Below are positions 25,254 to 32,821 of a stretch of DNA of 64,000 nt, piece by piece. The translations under genes were made by a program, and so were the position numbers. Numbering within the stretch: position 1 is the first letter of the stretch; the number at the start of each line of letters is the position of its first letter. Source of the DNA: DATGUP01 sp035301265 (GTDB taxonomy: Bacteria > Bacillota > Bacilli > Bacillales > Amphibacillaceae); the NCBI GenBank assembly GCA_035301265.1, contig DATGUP010000003.1, forward strand, positions 186,001-250,000. Direction: 5' to 3'. The notes under the pieces are model-generated. The model had not been told where the DNA came from, did not search any database, and saw only the letters and a list, made by a program, of their open reading frames with translations.

Positions 25254-26480
25254 ATGGTTGAAAAACATATATGTAAAAATGGTTTGCGAATTGTCACGGA
25301 GTCGATTCCGTCTGTACGTTCGGTGACGATTGGCATTTGGGTATTGACAGGCTCGCGTCATGAAACAGAGGAAACAAATGGGATGTCGCACTTTCTAGAG
25401 CATATGTTGTTTAAGGGAACGAAAACACGAACAGCAAAGGATATCGCCGAAGCCTTTGATGCCATCGGCGGGCAGGTCAATGCATTTACTTCAAAAGAGT
25501 ATACATGCTTTTATGCAAAAGTAATCGACACGCATAAAGAATACGCTCTCGATATCCTTGCCGATATGTTCTTTCATTCAATTTTTGATGAAGAGGAAAT
25601 GGAACGGGAGAAGAAAGTCGTCCTGGAAGAAATTAAAATGTATGAGGATACACCGGATGACATCGTCCATGATTTACTAGCACGTGCCGCATACGGTCAT
25701 CATCCATTAGGATATCCGATTCTGGGAACTGAAGACCGATTAAAATCGTTTAATCCGGTTAACTTGCGTCAATATATGGATGAGCATTACACGCCAGAGA
25801 ACGTTGTTATCTCGATTGCCGGCAATGTGGATGATGCGTTTATAAAGGTTGTCGAAGATTATTTTGGCAGTTATCAATCAAACGCTGAATCAGTGAAAAT
25901 CACTAAGCCAGTATATTTAGCCGAGACGATTGAGCGCCATAAAGAAACCGAGCAGGCTCATTTATGCCTTGGGTTCGATGGGTTAGCCATCGATGATGAA
26001 AATATGTTTAGTCTGCTCGTCATGAACAACGTTCTTGGCGGCAGCATGAGCTCAAAGTTATTCCAGGATATTCGGGAGAAAGAAGGACTCGCTTACGCTG
26101 TTTTTTCCTATCATGCATCATTTCTCGATAACGGATTATTAACTATTTATGCAGGGACAGGGAAAGAACAATTGCCGTTATTAAAAGACAAAATTCGAGC
26201 AACTATCGACTCGCTTTTAGAAGATGGTTTGTCAGATAAAGAACTTGAAAATAGTAAAGAACAATTAAAAGGCAATTTAATGCTCAGCCTGGAGAGTACG
26301 AGCAGCCGGATGAGCCGCAATGGCAAAAATGAACTGCTTCTAAAGCGGCACCGTTCACTCGATGAGATGATCAAGGAAATCGATGCGGTGAGCCACGATT
26401 CAGTACAACATGTTATTCAAACCGTTTTTGAACGTCCGGCCGCCACTGCGTTAATTGCACCGGAAGCTGATTTAACATAG
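25254..26480 (+). CDS. mlpA: M16-family zinc peptidase (processing peptidase-like)
   Basis: A 408-residue M16B peptidase. The inverted zinc motif is HFLEH (His46, Glu49, His50), with the downstream Glu in the EREKKVVLEEIKMYEDTPDD segment. The second half is the catalytically inactive M16 domain, including GGSMSSKLFQDIREKEGLAY. It matches B. subtilis MlpA/YmxG in length (about 409) and position. AGGAGG at 25242-25247 precedes ATG 25254. A long hairpin begins at the last base of its stop codon. Confidence 0.93.
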   Translation: MVEKHICKNGLRIVTESIPSVRSVTIGIWVLTGSRHETEETNGMSHFLEHMLFKGTKTRTAKDIAEAFDAIGGQVNAFTSKEYTCFYAKVIDTHKEYALDILADMFFHSIFDEEEMEREKKVVLEEIKMYEDTPDDIVHDLLARAAYGHHPLGYPILGTEDRLKSFNPVNLRQYMDEHYTPENVVISIAGNVDDAFIKVVEDYFGSYQSNAESVKITKPVYLAETIERHKETEQAHLCLGFDGLAIDDENMFSLLVMNNVLGGSMSSKLFQDIREKEGLAYAVFSYHASFLDNGLLTIYAGTGKEQLPLLKDKIRATIDSLLEDGLSDKELENSKEQLKGNLMLSLESTSSRMSRNGKNELLLKRHRSLDEMIKEIDAVSHDSVQHVIQTVFERPAATALIAPEADLT

Positions 26481-26534
26481 ATTCTTCCCCCTCGGCATAT
26501 ACGTATTAATACGATATGGGATAGGGGGAGAATC
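26480..26534 (+). promoter_or_regulatory. Long compound hairpin containing the ymxH ribosome binding site
   Basis: GATTCTTCCCCCT (26480-26492) pairs over 12 bp, with one bulged T, with AGGGGGAGAATC (26523-26534). Inside, 26496-26506 pairs with 26509-26518 (CATAT-CGTAT with ATACG-ATATG). The 3' arm holds the GGGGGAG SD of ymxH, whose TTG start lies at 26538. Only a four-T tract follows, so translational control or mRNA protection seems likelier than strong termination. Confidence 0.6.
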
Positions 26535-26537
26535 GTT

Positions 26538-26771
26538 TTGCGTTATAAAGAAATGAGCGGTAAAGAGATGGTCAATATTAAGCATGGATCTAGATTGGGC
26601 ATTATGGGACAGACAGATCTAGAAATCAACGAAAAAACCGGGCAAATCGAATCATTTATTATTGCTAACTATAAATGGTTTGGGCTTAAAAAAGAAGGCG
26701 CAGAAACAAAAATTCCTTGGCGTTCAATCAAAAAGATCGGCGAAGATATGATAATGATTGACGAATCGTGA
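26538..26771 (+). CDS. ymxH: PRC-barrel protein of the YlmC/YmxH family
   Basis: A 77-residue PRC-barrel-like protein with the family pattern MSGKEMVNIKHGSRLGIMGQ, DLEINEKTGQIESFII and IPWRSIKKIGEDMIMID. The family is widespread in spore-forming Firmicutes and one member is sporulation-linked, but its function is unknown. TTG start at 26538 behind GGGGGAG. It is bounded by a hairpin upstream and a strong terminator downstream. Confidence 0.88.
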   Translation: MRYKEMSGKEMVNIKHGSRLGIMGQTDLEINEKTGQIESFIIANYKWFGLKKEGAETKIPWRSIKKIGEDMIMIDES

Positions 26772-26785
26772 AGACGGCTTGATTC

Positions 26786-26820
26786 ACCGGTATCGTGCTT
26801 TGTGCGATACCGGTTTTTGC
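26786..26820 (+). terminator. Intrinsic terminator after ymxH
   Basis: A perfect 10-bp stem, ACCGGTATCG (26786-26795) with CGATACCGGT (26805-26814), and a 9-base loop, followed by TTTT. Confidence 0.92.
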
Positions 26821-26861
26821 ATACTTTTATTAAAATGTTAATGTTTTAATCGATCATCATG

Positions 26862-26889
26862 CACCAACGCTCAATTTATACATAGGCTA
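26862..26889 (+). promoter_or_regulatory. Sigma-K-type promoter of the dpaA-dpaB operon
   Basis: CACC at 26862-26865 and CATAGGCTA at 26881-26889, separated by 15 bases, fit the sigma-K pattern (AC motif, then CATAnnnTA). The dipicolinate synthase operon of B. subtilis is sigma-K dependent in the mother cell, so sequence and biology agree. The site lies about 40 bases before dpaA. Confidence 0.65.
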
Positions 26890-26927
26890 TTACGAAGCAA
26901 TCAGAAAGCTAGACGTCTGGAGGGTGC

Positions 26928-27824
26928 ATGACGATTATGGAACGATCAATAGCTGTCATTGGTGGGGATGGACGGTATTTGGAATTAATTCGACAACTAC
27001 AATCGTTAACCGATACGAAGATTTATCTTGTTGGTTTTGATCAATTGGAACAAGGTTATACCGGTTTGGAACAAGTTGATTTAAAGGATTTGCAACCAGA
27101 AAAGTTGAATGCTGTCATTTTACCAATTACCGGGACTGATACGGATGGATTGGTAGAGGTCGTGTTCTCAGAAAAAACCATTCGTTTAACGAAAGAATGG
27201 TTTAAACAGTTGAATTCATCGACACTTATTTTTACCGGCATTGCCAACGATTATCTTGTTCGTGCAGCAAATGAAGCCAATGTGTCATTGATTCCGCTGT
27301 TGCACCGGGATGATGTCGCCATATATAACTCCATACCGACAGCCGAAGGGGCTATTATGATGGCCATTGAACAAACTGATTTTACGATTCACGGTTCTCA
27401 CGTTTTAGTTACTGGTTTTGGCCGTGTCGGACATACGGTAGCCAATAAGTTTTCGGCGTTGGGTGCCAAAGTATCAGTGAGTGCCAGGCATATCAAAGAC
27501 TTAGCTCGAATCAACGAGATGGGTTTGACTGCGGTTCCTCTGCATGATCTTCATCACTACACAAGCGCATGTGATGTATTGATTAATACGATTCCCGCTA
27601 AAGTTATTACGAAAGAATCGATCCAACATCTTCCGCCACATGCGCTTATTTTTGATCTTGCTTCCAAACCTGGTGGAACGGATTTTGCATATGCCAAACA
27701 ACGCGGGATCAAAGCCATTTTAGCAAAGAGTCTTCCGGGAATAGTCGCACCGAAGACAGCCGGAAAAATTTTAGCGGACGTGATTAAACAAATTTTAAAT
27801 GAACGAAAGGAGCGAACGGTATGA
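26928..27824 (+). CDS. dpaA: Dipicolinate synthase subunit A
   Basis: A 298-residue SpoVFA/DpaA, the dehydrogenase-like subunit that, with DpaB, makes dipicolinic acid for the spore core from a dihydrodipicolinate-pathway intermediate. Seen: N-terminal AVIGGDGRYLELIRQL, YNSIPTAEGAIMMAIEQTDF, and a Rossmann glycine loop VLVTGFGRVGHTVANKFSAL. An alternative ATG lies at 26937; the GGAGGG at 26919-26924 is close to the first and far from the second, so the start is uncertain by three residues. It overlaps dpaB by four bases. Confidence 0.95.
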   Translation: MTIMERSIAVIGGDGRYLELIRQLQSLTDTKIYLVGFDQLEQGYTGLEQVDLKDLQPEKLNAVILPITGTDTDGLVEVVFSEKTIRLTKEWFKQLNSSTLIFTGIANDYLVRAANEANVSLIPLLHRDDVAIYNSIPTAEGAIMMAIEQTDFTIHGSHVLVTGFGRVGHTVANKFSALGAKVSVSARHIKDLARINEMGLTAVPLHDLHHYTSACDVLINTIPAKVITKESIQHLPPHALIFDLASKPGGTDFAYAKQRGIKAILAKSLPGIVAPKTAGKILADVIKQILNERKERTV

Positions 27825-28411
27825 CACTCGAAGGCAAACGTATCGGTTTTGGCGTAACAGGATCACATTGCACGTATGCTGATGTATTTCCACAGCTGGA
27901 AAAATTGGTGGAATTGAAAGCCGAAGTTATACCAATTGTCACTTATACCGTGCAGAATACGGATACAAAATTTGGTAAAGCAAGCGATCACATTCATAAA
28001 ATAGAAGCGATTACGGGCAAGCGTGTTATTGCAACGATGCCTGAGGCAGAACCCCTTGGTCCAGAGTATCCATTGGATTGCATGGTCATTGCTCCGCTTA
28101 CAGGCAATTCATTGAGTCGATTGGCAAACGCTATCACCGATTCACCAGTATTAATGGCCGCCAAAGCGACAATGCGAAATCAAAACCCTGTTGTTCTTGG
28201 CATTTCTACCAACGACGCACTTGGTTTGAACGGTGTAAATTTAATGCGACTCATGGCGAGTAAGCTGATTTATTTCATTCCTTTTGGCCAAGATAACCCA
28301 TATAAAAAGCCCAATTCGCTCGTTGCAAATATGACATTGATTCCGAAAACAATTGAACATGCGCTGCAAAACCAACAACTTCAACCTGTTATCATTCCGC
28401 ATGAGTCATAA
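27821..28411 (+). CDS. dpaB: Dipicolinate synthase subunit B (flavoprotein)
   Basis: A 196-residue SpoVFB/DpaB of the flavoprotein fold. Seen: GKRIGFGVTGSHCTYADVFP, MVIAPLTGNSLSRLANAITD and NDALGLNGVNLMRLMASKLI, all matching the family. ATG 27821 overlaps the dpaA stop and has GAAAGGAGCG upstream. The protein acts in the mother cell during late sporulation. It is followed by asd, whose pathway supplies the substrate. Confidence 0.95.
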   Translation: MTLEGKRIGFGVTGSHCTYADVFPQLEKLVELKAEVIPIVTYTVQNTDTKFGKASDHIHKIEAITGKRVIATMPEAEPLGPEYPLDCMVIAPLTGNSLSRLANAITDSPVLMAAKATMRNQNPVVLGISTNDALGLNGVNLMRLMASKLIYFIPFGQDNPYKKPNSLVANMTLIPKTIEHALQNQQLQPVIIPHES

Positions 28412-28464
28412 ATATGGTAAGATAAATAAAGACGGATCATCGTATGCGAAGGGAGTACACATAA

Positions 28465-29511
28465 ATGACTACAAAAACAGCTTATAACGTAGCAATTGTC
28501 GGCTCAACTGGAGCCGTTGGCCAAAAAATCATGCATATTCTTGAAGAACGACAGTTTCCTATAAATGATATTAAACTATTAGCTTCAGAAAACTCAGCCG
28601 GAAAAACAGTTGTTTTTCGCGGTGAAGATATAACAATCGAAAAAGCAGCACCGGACCGTTTTACAGGTGTGGACATTGCTTTCTTTTCAGCTGGAGGATC
28701 GGTTTCCAAACAGCTCGTACCAGAAGCGATAAAACGCGGGGCTGTTGTCGTGGACAATACAAGTGCCTACAGGTTGAATGAAGATGTCCCGCTTGTCGTG
28801 CCAGAAGTGAATGAGGCGGATATCAAAAACCATCAAGGCATTATTGCTAATCCTAATTGCTCTACGATTCAAATGGTAACGGCCCTCAAGCCTATACAAA
28901 AAAACTTCGGTCTTTCTCGCATTATTGTTTCAACGTACCAAGCGGTATCAGGTGCTGGGATAGAAGCAGCTGAGGAATTACAACAGCAGACGGAACAATA
29001 TTTGCATGATGAAGGTATGACAGCGGATGTATTGCCTGTTAAAAGTGATCAAAAACATTATCCGATTGCCTTCAATGCCTTGCCGCAAATCGATGTATTT
29101 CAGGAAAATGGCTATACGTTGGAAGAAATGAAAATGGTCTATGAAACGAAAAAAATTATGCATGCATCTGATTTATCCGTATCGGCAACATGCGTCCGAC
29201 TGCCGTTTTTCACATCCCATGCGGAAAGTGTTTATTTCGAAGTTGACAAAGCCGGATTGACGAAAGAAGATATTTGGGATGCGCTCCAACATGCTGAAGG
29301 TGTCGTGTTACAAGATAATCCAAAAACCCAAACATATCCAACGCCATTAAGCGCAACCGATAAGGAAGACGTTTTTATCGGTCGCGTGCGACAGGATCTT
29401 GATAAAGAAAACGGGTTCCATATGTGGGTTGTTGCAGATAATTTAATCAAAGGTGCCGCATTGAATACGGTGCAAATTGCCGAGTCTATGATTCGAAATC
29501 ATTGGTTTTAA
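28465..29511 (+). CDS. asd: Aspartate-semialdehyde dehydrogenase
   Basis: A 348-residue Asd that reduces aspartyl phosphate to aspartate semialdehyde with NADPH. N-terminal nucleotide site VAIVGSTGAVGQKIMHILEE; catalytic cysteine in IIANPNCSTIQMVTALKPI; second substrate motif in SVSATCVRLPFFTSHAESVY. GGGAG precedes ATG 28465. It lies in the order dpaA-dpaB-asd-dapG-dapA, linking diaminopimelate, lysine and dipicolinate synthesis. Confidence 0.96.
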   Translation: MTTKTAYNVAIVGSTGAVGQKIMHILEERQFPINDIKLLASENSAGKTVVFRGEDITIEKAAPDRFTGVDIAFFSAGGSVSKQLVPEAIKRGAVVVDNTSAYRLNEDVPLVVPEVNEADIKNHQGIIANPNCSTIQMVTALKPIQKNFGLSRIIVSTYQAVSGAGIEAAEELQQQTEQYLHDEGMTADVLPVKSDQKHYPIAFNALPQIDVFQENGYTLEEMKMVYETKKIMHASDLSVSATCVRLPFFTSHAESVYFEVDKAGLTKEDIWDALQHAEGVVLQDNPKTQTYPTPLSATDKEDVFIGRVRQDLDKENGFHMWVVADNLIKGAALNTVQIAESMIRNHWF

Positions 29512-29525
29512 TTCGAGGTGTGATG

Positions 29526-30788
29526 ATGCAAATATTAGTGCAAAAATTCGGTGGAACATCCGTCCAAACTCCAGAAAATAGAGAGCATGTCATTAAACAT
29601 ATCAAAGATGCACTTATGAAAGGATATAAAGTCGTCGTTGTCGTCTCTGCGCTAGGCCGAAAACCGGACCCCTACGCGACTGACACTTTATTGGATCTTG
29701 TTGATTTTCCGGCAAACTTTAACTCAAGACGTGAGCTTGATTTGCTCATGTCTTGCGGTGAAACGATTGCGTCCGTCGTGCTGTCCAATGAACTGCAAAA
29801 ACAACATATCACAGCGATGGCAATGACCGGACCACAAGCGGGTTTAGTAACAAACGATGATTTTACTCAAGCTAAAATTAAAGAAGTCAATCCCGGGCGC
29901 GTTCTTGAAGCATTTAAAACAAAAGATGTTGTCGTTGTCGCCGGTTTCCAGGGACAGACGGAAACTGGCGATGTAACGACGATCGGTCGAGGCGGAAGTG
30001 ACACAACAGCCGCAGCCCTCGGTGTTGCACTTAAGGCTGAATGTGTGGAAATTTTTACCGATGTCAATGGTGTAATGACGGCTGATCCACGCGTCGTTTC
30101 ATCAGCGCGCGCTTTGGATGTTGTCACTTATACAGAAATATGCAATTTAGCGTATCAAGGAGCAAAAGTCATTCATCCTAGAGCTGTAGAAATTGCTATG
30201 CACGCTCATATCCCGATGCGCGTTAGATCTACGTATTCCGAAGAAGAGGGTACACTTGTAACGGATTCGCGTATACAAGAATTCGGCCAAGACATTCCCG
30301 ATAGATTAATCACCGGGATCGCTCATATGTCATCGATTGCGCAAATCAAAGTACAAACAAAGGAAGAGGAAGCGTACCACGTGCAATCCGAAGTGTTTAA
30401 AGCGATGGCAGAGGCGGGCATTTCCGTTGATTTTATTAACATTTCAACGTCAGGAGTTATTTACACTGTCCCTGAGACATTGGTTGAAAAAGCTGTCAAC
30501 ATTCTTAAAACGTTAGGATTTCGGCCCGCTGTTACGAAACAATGCGCTAAAGTATCCGCCGTTGGTGCAGGTATGACCGGCGTCCCCGGTGTTGCTGCTA
30601 AAATTATTCAAGCTCTTACTAATGCTGGCGTTCGTATATTGCAATCAGCAGACAGCCATACAACTATTTGGGTACTCATTCATGAAGATCAGTTAAAAAC
30701 AGCAGTAAACGCTTTGCACGATGCATTTGAACTGAATAAAAGCCCACAGCATAAGACATTATCTATAGCAAATGAACAAGGAAGGTGA
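29526..30788 (+). CDS. dapG: Aspartokinase (DapG type)
   Basis: A 420-residue aspartokinase. The kinase core is clear: LVQKFGGTSVQTPENREHV at the N-terminus, VVVSALGR, GRGGSDTTAAALGVALKAE, and CVEIFTDVNGVMTADPRVV. Two ACT domains form the C-terminus. In B. subtilis, DapG is the diaminopimelate-sensitive isozyme. Two adjacent ATGs exist (29523, 29526); GAGGTG at 29515-29520 favours the second. It overlaps the region before dapA. Confidence 0.95.
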   Translation: MQILVQKFGGTSVQTPENREHVIKHIKDALMKGYKVVVVVSALGRKPDPYATDTLLDLVDFPANFNSRRELDLLMSCGETIASVVLSNELQKQHITAMAMTGPQAGLVTNDDFTQAKIKEVNPGRVLEAFKTKDVVVVAGFQGQTETGDVTTIGRGGSDTTAAALGVALKAECVEIFTDVNGVMTADPRVVSSARALDVVTYTEICNLAYQGAKVIHPRAVEIAMHAHIPMRVRSTYSEEEGTLVTDSRIQEFGQDIPDRLITGIAHMSSIAQIKVQTKEEEAYHVQSEVFKAMAEAGISVDFINISTSGVIYTVPETLVEKAVNILKTLGFRPAVTKQCAKVSAVGAGMTGVPGVAAKIIQALTNAGVRILQSADSHTTIWVLIHEDQLKTAVNALHDAFELNKSPQHKTLSIANEQGR

Positions 30789-30793
30789 TAAAC

Positions 30794-31660
30794 ATGGATT
30801 TTGGACGATTGCTTACGGCGATGGTTACCCCTTTTGATAGAAATGGCCAAATTGATTTTGATCGGACAACCGAGTTAATCGAACACTTAATCGATCATGG
30901 TACAGAGGGACTGGTGGTTGCTGGAACGACTGGTGAGTCCCCTGCCTTAGCAACCGAAGAAAAAATCAATTTGTTTAAACATGTGACAGAAGTTGTCAAT
31001 AAACGTATTCCCGTCATCGCAGGAACCGGGAGCAATCACACAGCGTCATCGATTGAGTTGACAAAAGCAGCCGAGGCCTCTGGGGTCGACGGCGTTATGC
31101 TTGTTGTGCCATACTACAACAAGCCAAATCAACGCGGCCTTTATCACCATTTTGCAGCGATTGCAGAGGAAACTAATCTTCCTATTATGCTCTATAATAT
31201 TCCGGGCCGGTCCGTTATCAATATGCACGTCGATACCATCATTGAATTAAGCCGCATTAAAAATATTGTGTCGATTAAAGAAGCAAGCGGTGATCTTGAT
31301 CAAGTGACAGAGATTATTGCCAAGACGCCGGATCATTTTTCGGTTTATGCTGGAGATGATGGGATGACGCTTCCGATGCTGGCCATCGGGGCGAACGGTG
31401 TTGTATCGGTCGCATCACACATTGTTGGTAAAGATATGGCAGCAATGATTCACGCTTATGTAAATGGAGATGTCCAACGAGCTGCTACTTTACACCAACA
31501 ACTTCTGCCGGTTATGAACGGCTTATTCGCTGCACCATCGCCGACACCGGTTAAACGTGCGCTGCAGATGAAAGGCGTTGACGTCGGCGGCGTTCGCTTG
31601 CCGCTTGTCCCACTGACAGATGAAGAGGACAAAGCGTTGCGCCGGTTGATCACTGACTAA
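30794..31660 (+). CDS. dapA: 4-hydroxy-tetrahydrodipicolinate synthase
   Basis: A 288-residue TIM-barrel aldolase that condenses pyruvate with aspartate semialdehyde. Signature GTTGESPALATEEK near residue 43; IMLYNIPGRSVINM with the catalytic tyrosine; and VSIKEASGDLDQV with the Schiff-base lysine. The product feeds both lysine/cell-wall diaminopimelate and spore dipicolinate. A GTG at 30785 is in frame but coincides with the SD GGAAGGTG; ATG 30794 is better spaced. Confidence 0.96.
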   Translation: MDFGRLLTAMVTPFDRNGQIDFDRTTELIEHLIDHGTEGLVVAGTTGESPALATEEKINLFKHVTEVVNKRIPVIAGTGSNHTASSIELTKAAEASGVDGVMLVVPYYNKPNQRGLYHHFAAIAEETNLPIMLYNIPGRSVINMHVDTIIELSRIKNIVSIKEASGDLDQVTEIIAKTPDHFSVYAGDDGMTLPMLAIGANGVVSVASHIVGKDMAAMIHAYVNGDVQRAATLHQQLLPVMNGLFAAPSPTPVKRALQMKGVDVGGVRLPLVPLTDEEDKALRRLITD

Positions 31661-31683
31661 CGGGAAAGGTCTATTTCTTTCTG

Positions 31684-31757
31684 CATGCAAAACACTCTTT
31701 TCGGCCATACTACAGCCTACAGGAAGATGAAGAAAGAAAAGGAGTGTTTCTTGCATG
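31684..31757 (+). promoter_or_regulatory. Long inverted repeat burying the tepA SD and start codon
   Basis: The arm 31684-31701 pairs with 31737-31757 as three blocks: CATGCAA with TTGCATG, AACACTC with GAGTGTT, and TTTT with AAAA (18 bp, with one G and a TC bulged). The 3' arm includes the SD AAAAGGAG and the tepA ATG at 31755-31757. The loop is 35 bases and itself AG-rich. This looks like a translational switch; no T-tract follows. Confidence 0.6.
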
Positions 31758-32489
31758 GAGAATAACGAACCGAATCAAGATAATCAAAACGAGAATTCAG
31801 AGCAGAATGCATCAGCTCTTGTGCAAAAGATTCAGCAATTAGGTCAGTCCAATATTCCGCAATCGCCAGATACGAATGTACATGTTCTTTCGATCATCGG
31901 TCAGATTGAAGGACATGTACAATTGCCTCCAAAAAATAAAACAACAAAATATGAACATGTTTTGCCACAGCTTATTGCTATTGAACAAAACCCTAAAATT
32001 GAAGGGCTCATTATATTATTGAACACAGTCGGCGGGGATGTCGAAGCAGGGTTAGCACTTTCTGAAATGATTGCATCTATTTCAAAGCCAACGGTATCGA
32101 TTGTATTAGGTGGCGGGCATTCGATCGGCGTGCCGATCGCTGTTTCCACAGATTATTCATTTATTGCGCCTACAGCAACTATGACTATTCATCCCATTCG
32201 TTTGACGGGGCTTGTGATCGGTGTGCCACAAACGTTTGAATACCTTGATAAAATGCAGGATCGTGTGATTGATTTTGTCGTTAGCCATTCCAATATCAAA
32301 GAGGAAAAATTTAAAGAACTCATGTTCGCAAAAGGCAATTTAACGCGGGACATCGGAACAAATGTTGTTGGGGAGGATGCCGTTGAATACGGTTTGATCG
32401 ATGAAATTGGCGGTGTCCAAGAAGCCATGGAAAAAGTCAACGATCTTATTGATCATACAAAAGGTGACAAAGGGCAGGTGATTCAATGA
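31755..32489 (+). CDS. tepA: ClpP-like serine protease TepA (translocation-enhancing protein)
   Basis: A 244-residue ClpP-fold protein without a membrane segment. Family features: GLIILLNTVGGDVEAGLALS, nucleophile serine in VLGGGHSIGVPIAVST, and histidine in TMTIHPIRLTGLVIG. B. subtilis TepA (245 residues) was reported to assist protein export or degrade signal peptides. The N-terminal 35 residues are Asn/Gln-rich. It lies between dapA and ylzJ-spoIIIE, as in B. subtilis. Confidence 0.92.
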   Translation: MENNEPNQDNQNENSEQNASALVQKIQQLGQSNIPQSPDTNVHVLSIIGQIEGHVQLPPKNKTTKYEHVLPQLIAIEQNPKIEGLIILLNTVGGDVEAGLALSEMIASISKPTVSIVLGGGHSIGVPIAVSTDYSFIAPTATMTIHPIRLTGLVIGVPQTFEYLDKMQDRVIDFVVSHSNIKEEKFKELMFAKGNLTRDIGTNVVGEDAVEYGLIDEIGGVQEAMEKVNDLIDHTKGDKGQVIQ

Positions 32490-32713
32490 TTTTATACACA
32501 CCATTGGCATCGACAGATATTTTCCCGCATGAAGAAAAGGACCTCGCCAACCGCCAATGTATATCTTATGAAGGAAAATCGATGTATGTTGAACAGAATA
32601 AAGAAGGATCTTATCAATTATTACAATTACTTTCAACCGATCCGAACGATTTTCTCGACGCACGGTATACTCCAGGAACCATCATTTCACAAGCAAACAA
32701 TGAATCATACTGA
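32486..32713 (+). CDS. ylzJ: YlzJ-like protein
   Basis: A 75-residue protein matching the small YlzJ family by its start (MILYTPLASTDIFPHEE) and a C-terminal segment ending LDARYTPGTIISQ. It overlaps tepA by four bases (ATGA) and precedes spoIIIE, the normal place for ylzJ. No catalytic motif is seen and no function is known. Confidence 0.85.
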   Translation: MILYTPLASTDIFPHEEKDLANRQCISYEGKSMYVEQNKEGSYQLLQLLSTDPNDFLDARYTPGTIISQANNESY

Positions 32714-32754
32714 ATAAGAAAATTTATGGTATAATGGAATTAACTGTTAGAATC

Positions 32755-32783
32755 GAAACCCCTGCCACATCGACAGGGGTTTC
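32755..32783 (+). terminator. Hairpin between ylzJ and spoIIIE
   Basis: GAAACCCCTG (32755-32764) pairs perfectly with CAGGGGTTTC (32774-32783), loop of nine. The T-tract is interrupted (ATCATATTT), so termination may be partial. A perfect TATAAT at 32730-32735 lies upstream; if it is a promoter, the hairpin would be in the spoIIIE leader. Confidence 0.6.
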
Positions 32784-32821
32784 ATCATATTTGGCAGTTT
32801 GTACGAATCGAGGTGAAAAAC

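Noticed and set aside
32730..32735. TATAAT as a spoIIIE promoter
   Set aside because: No acceptable -35 at 16-18 bases; recorded only as context for the hairpin downstream.
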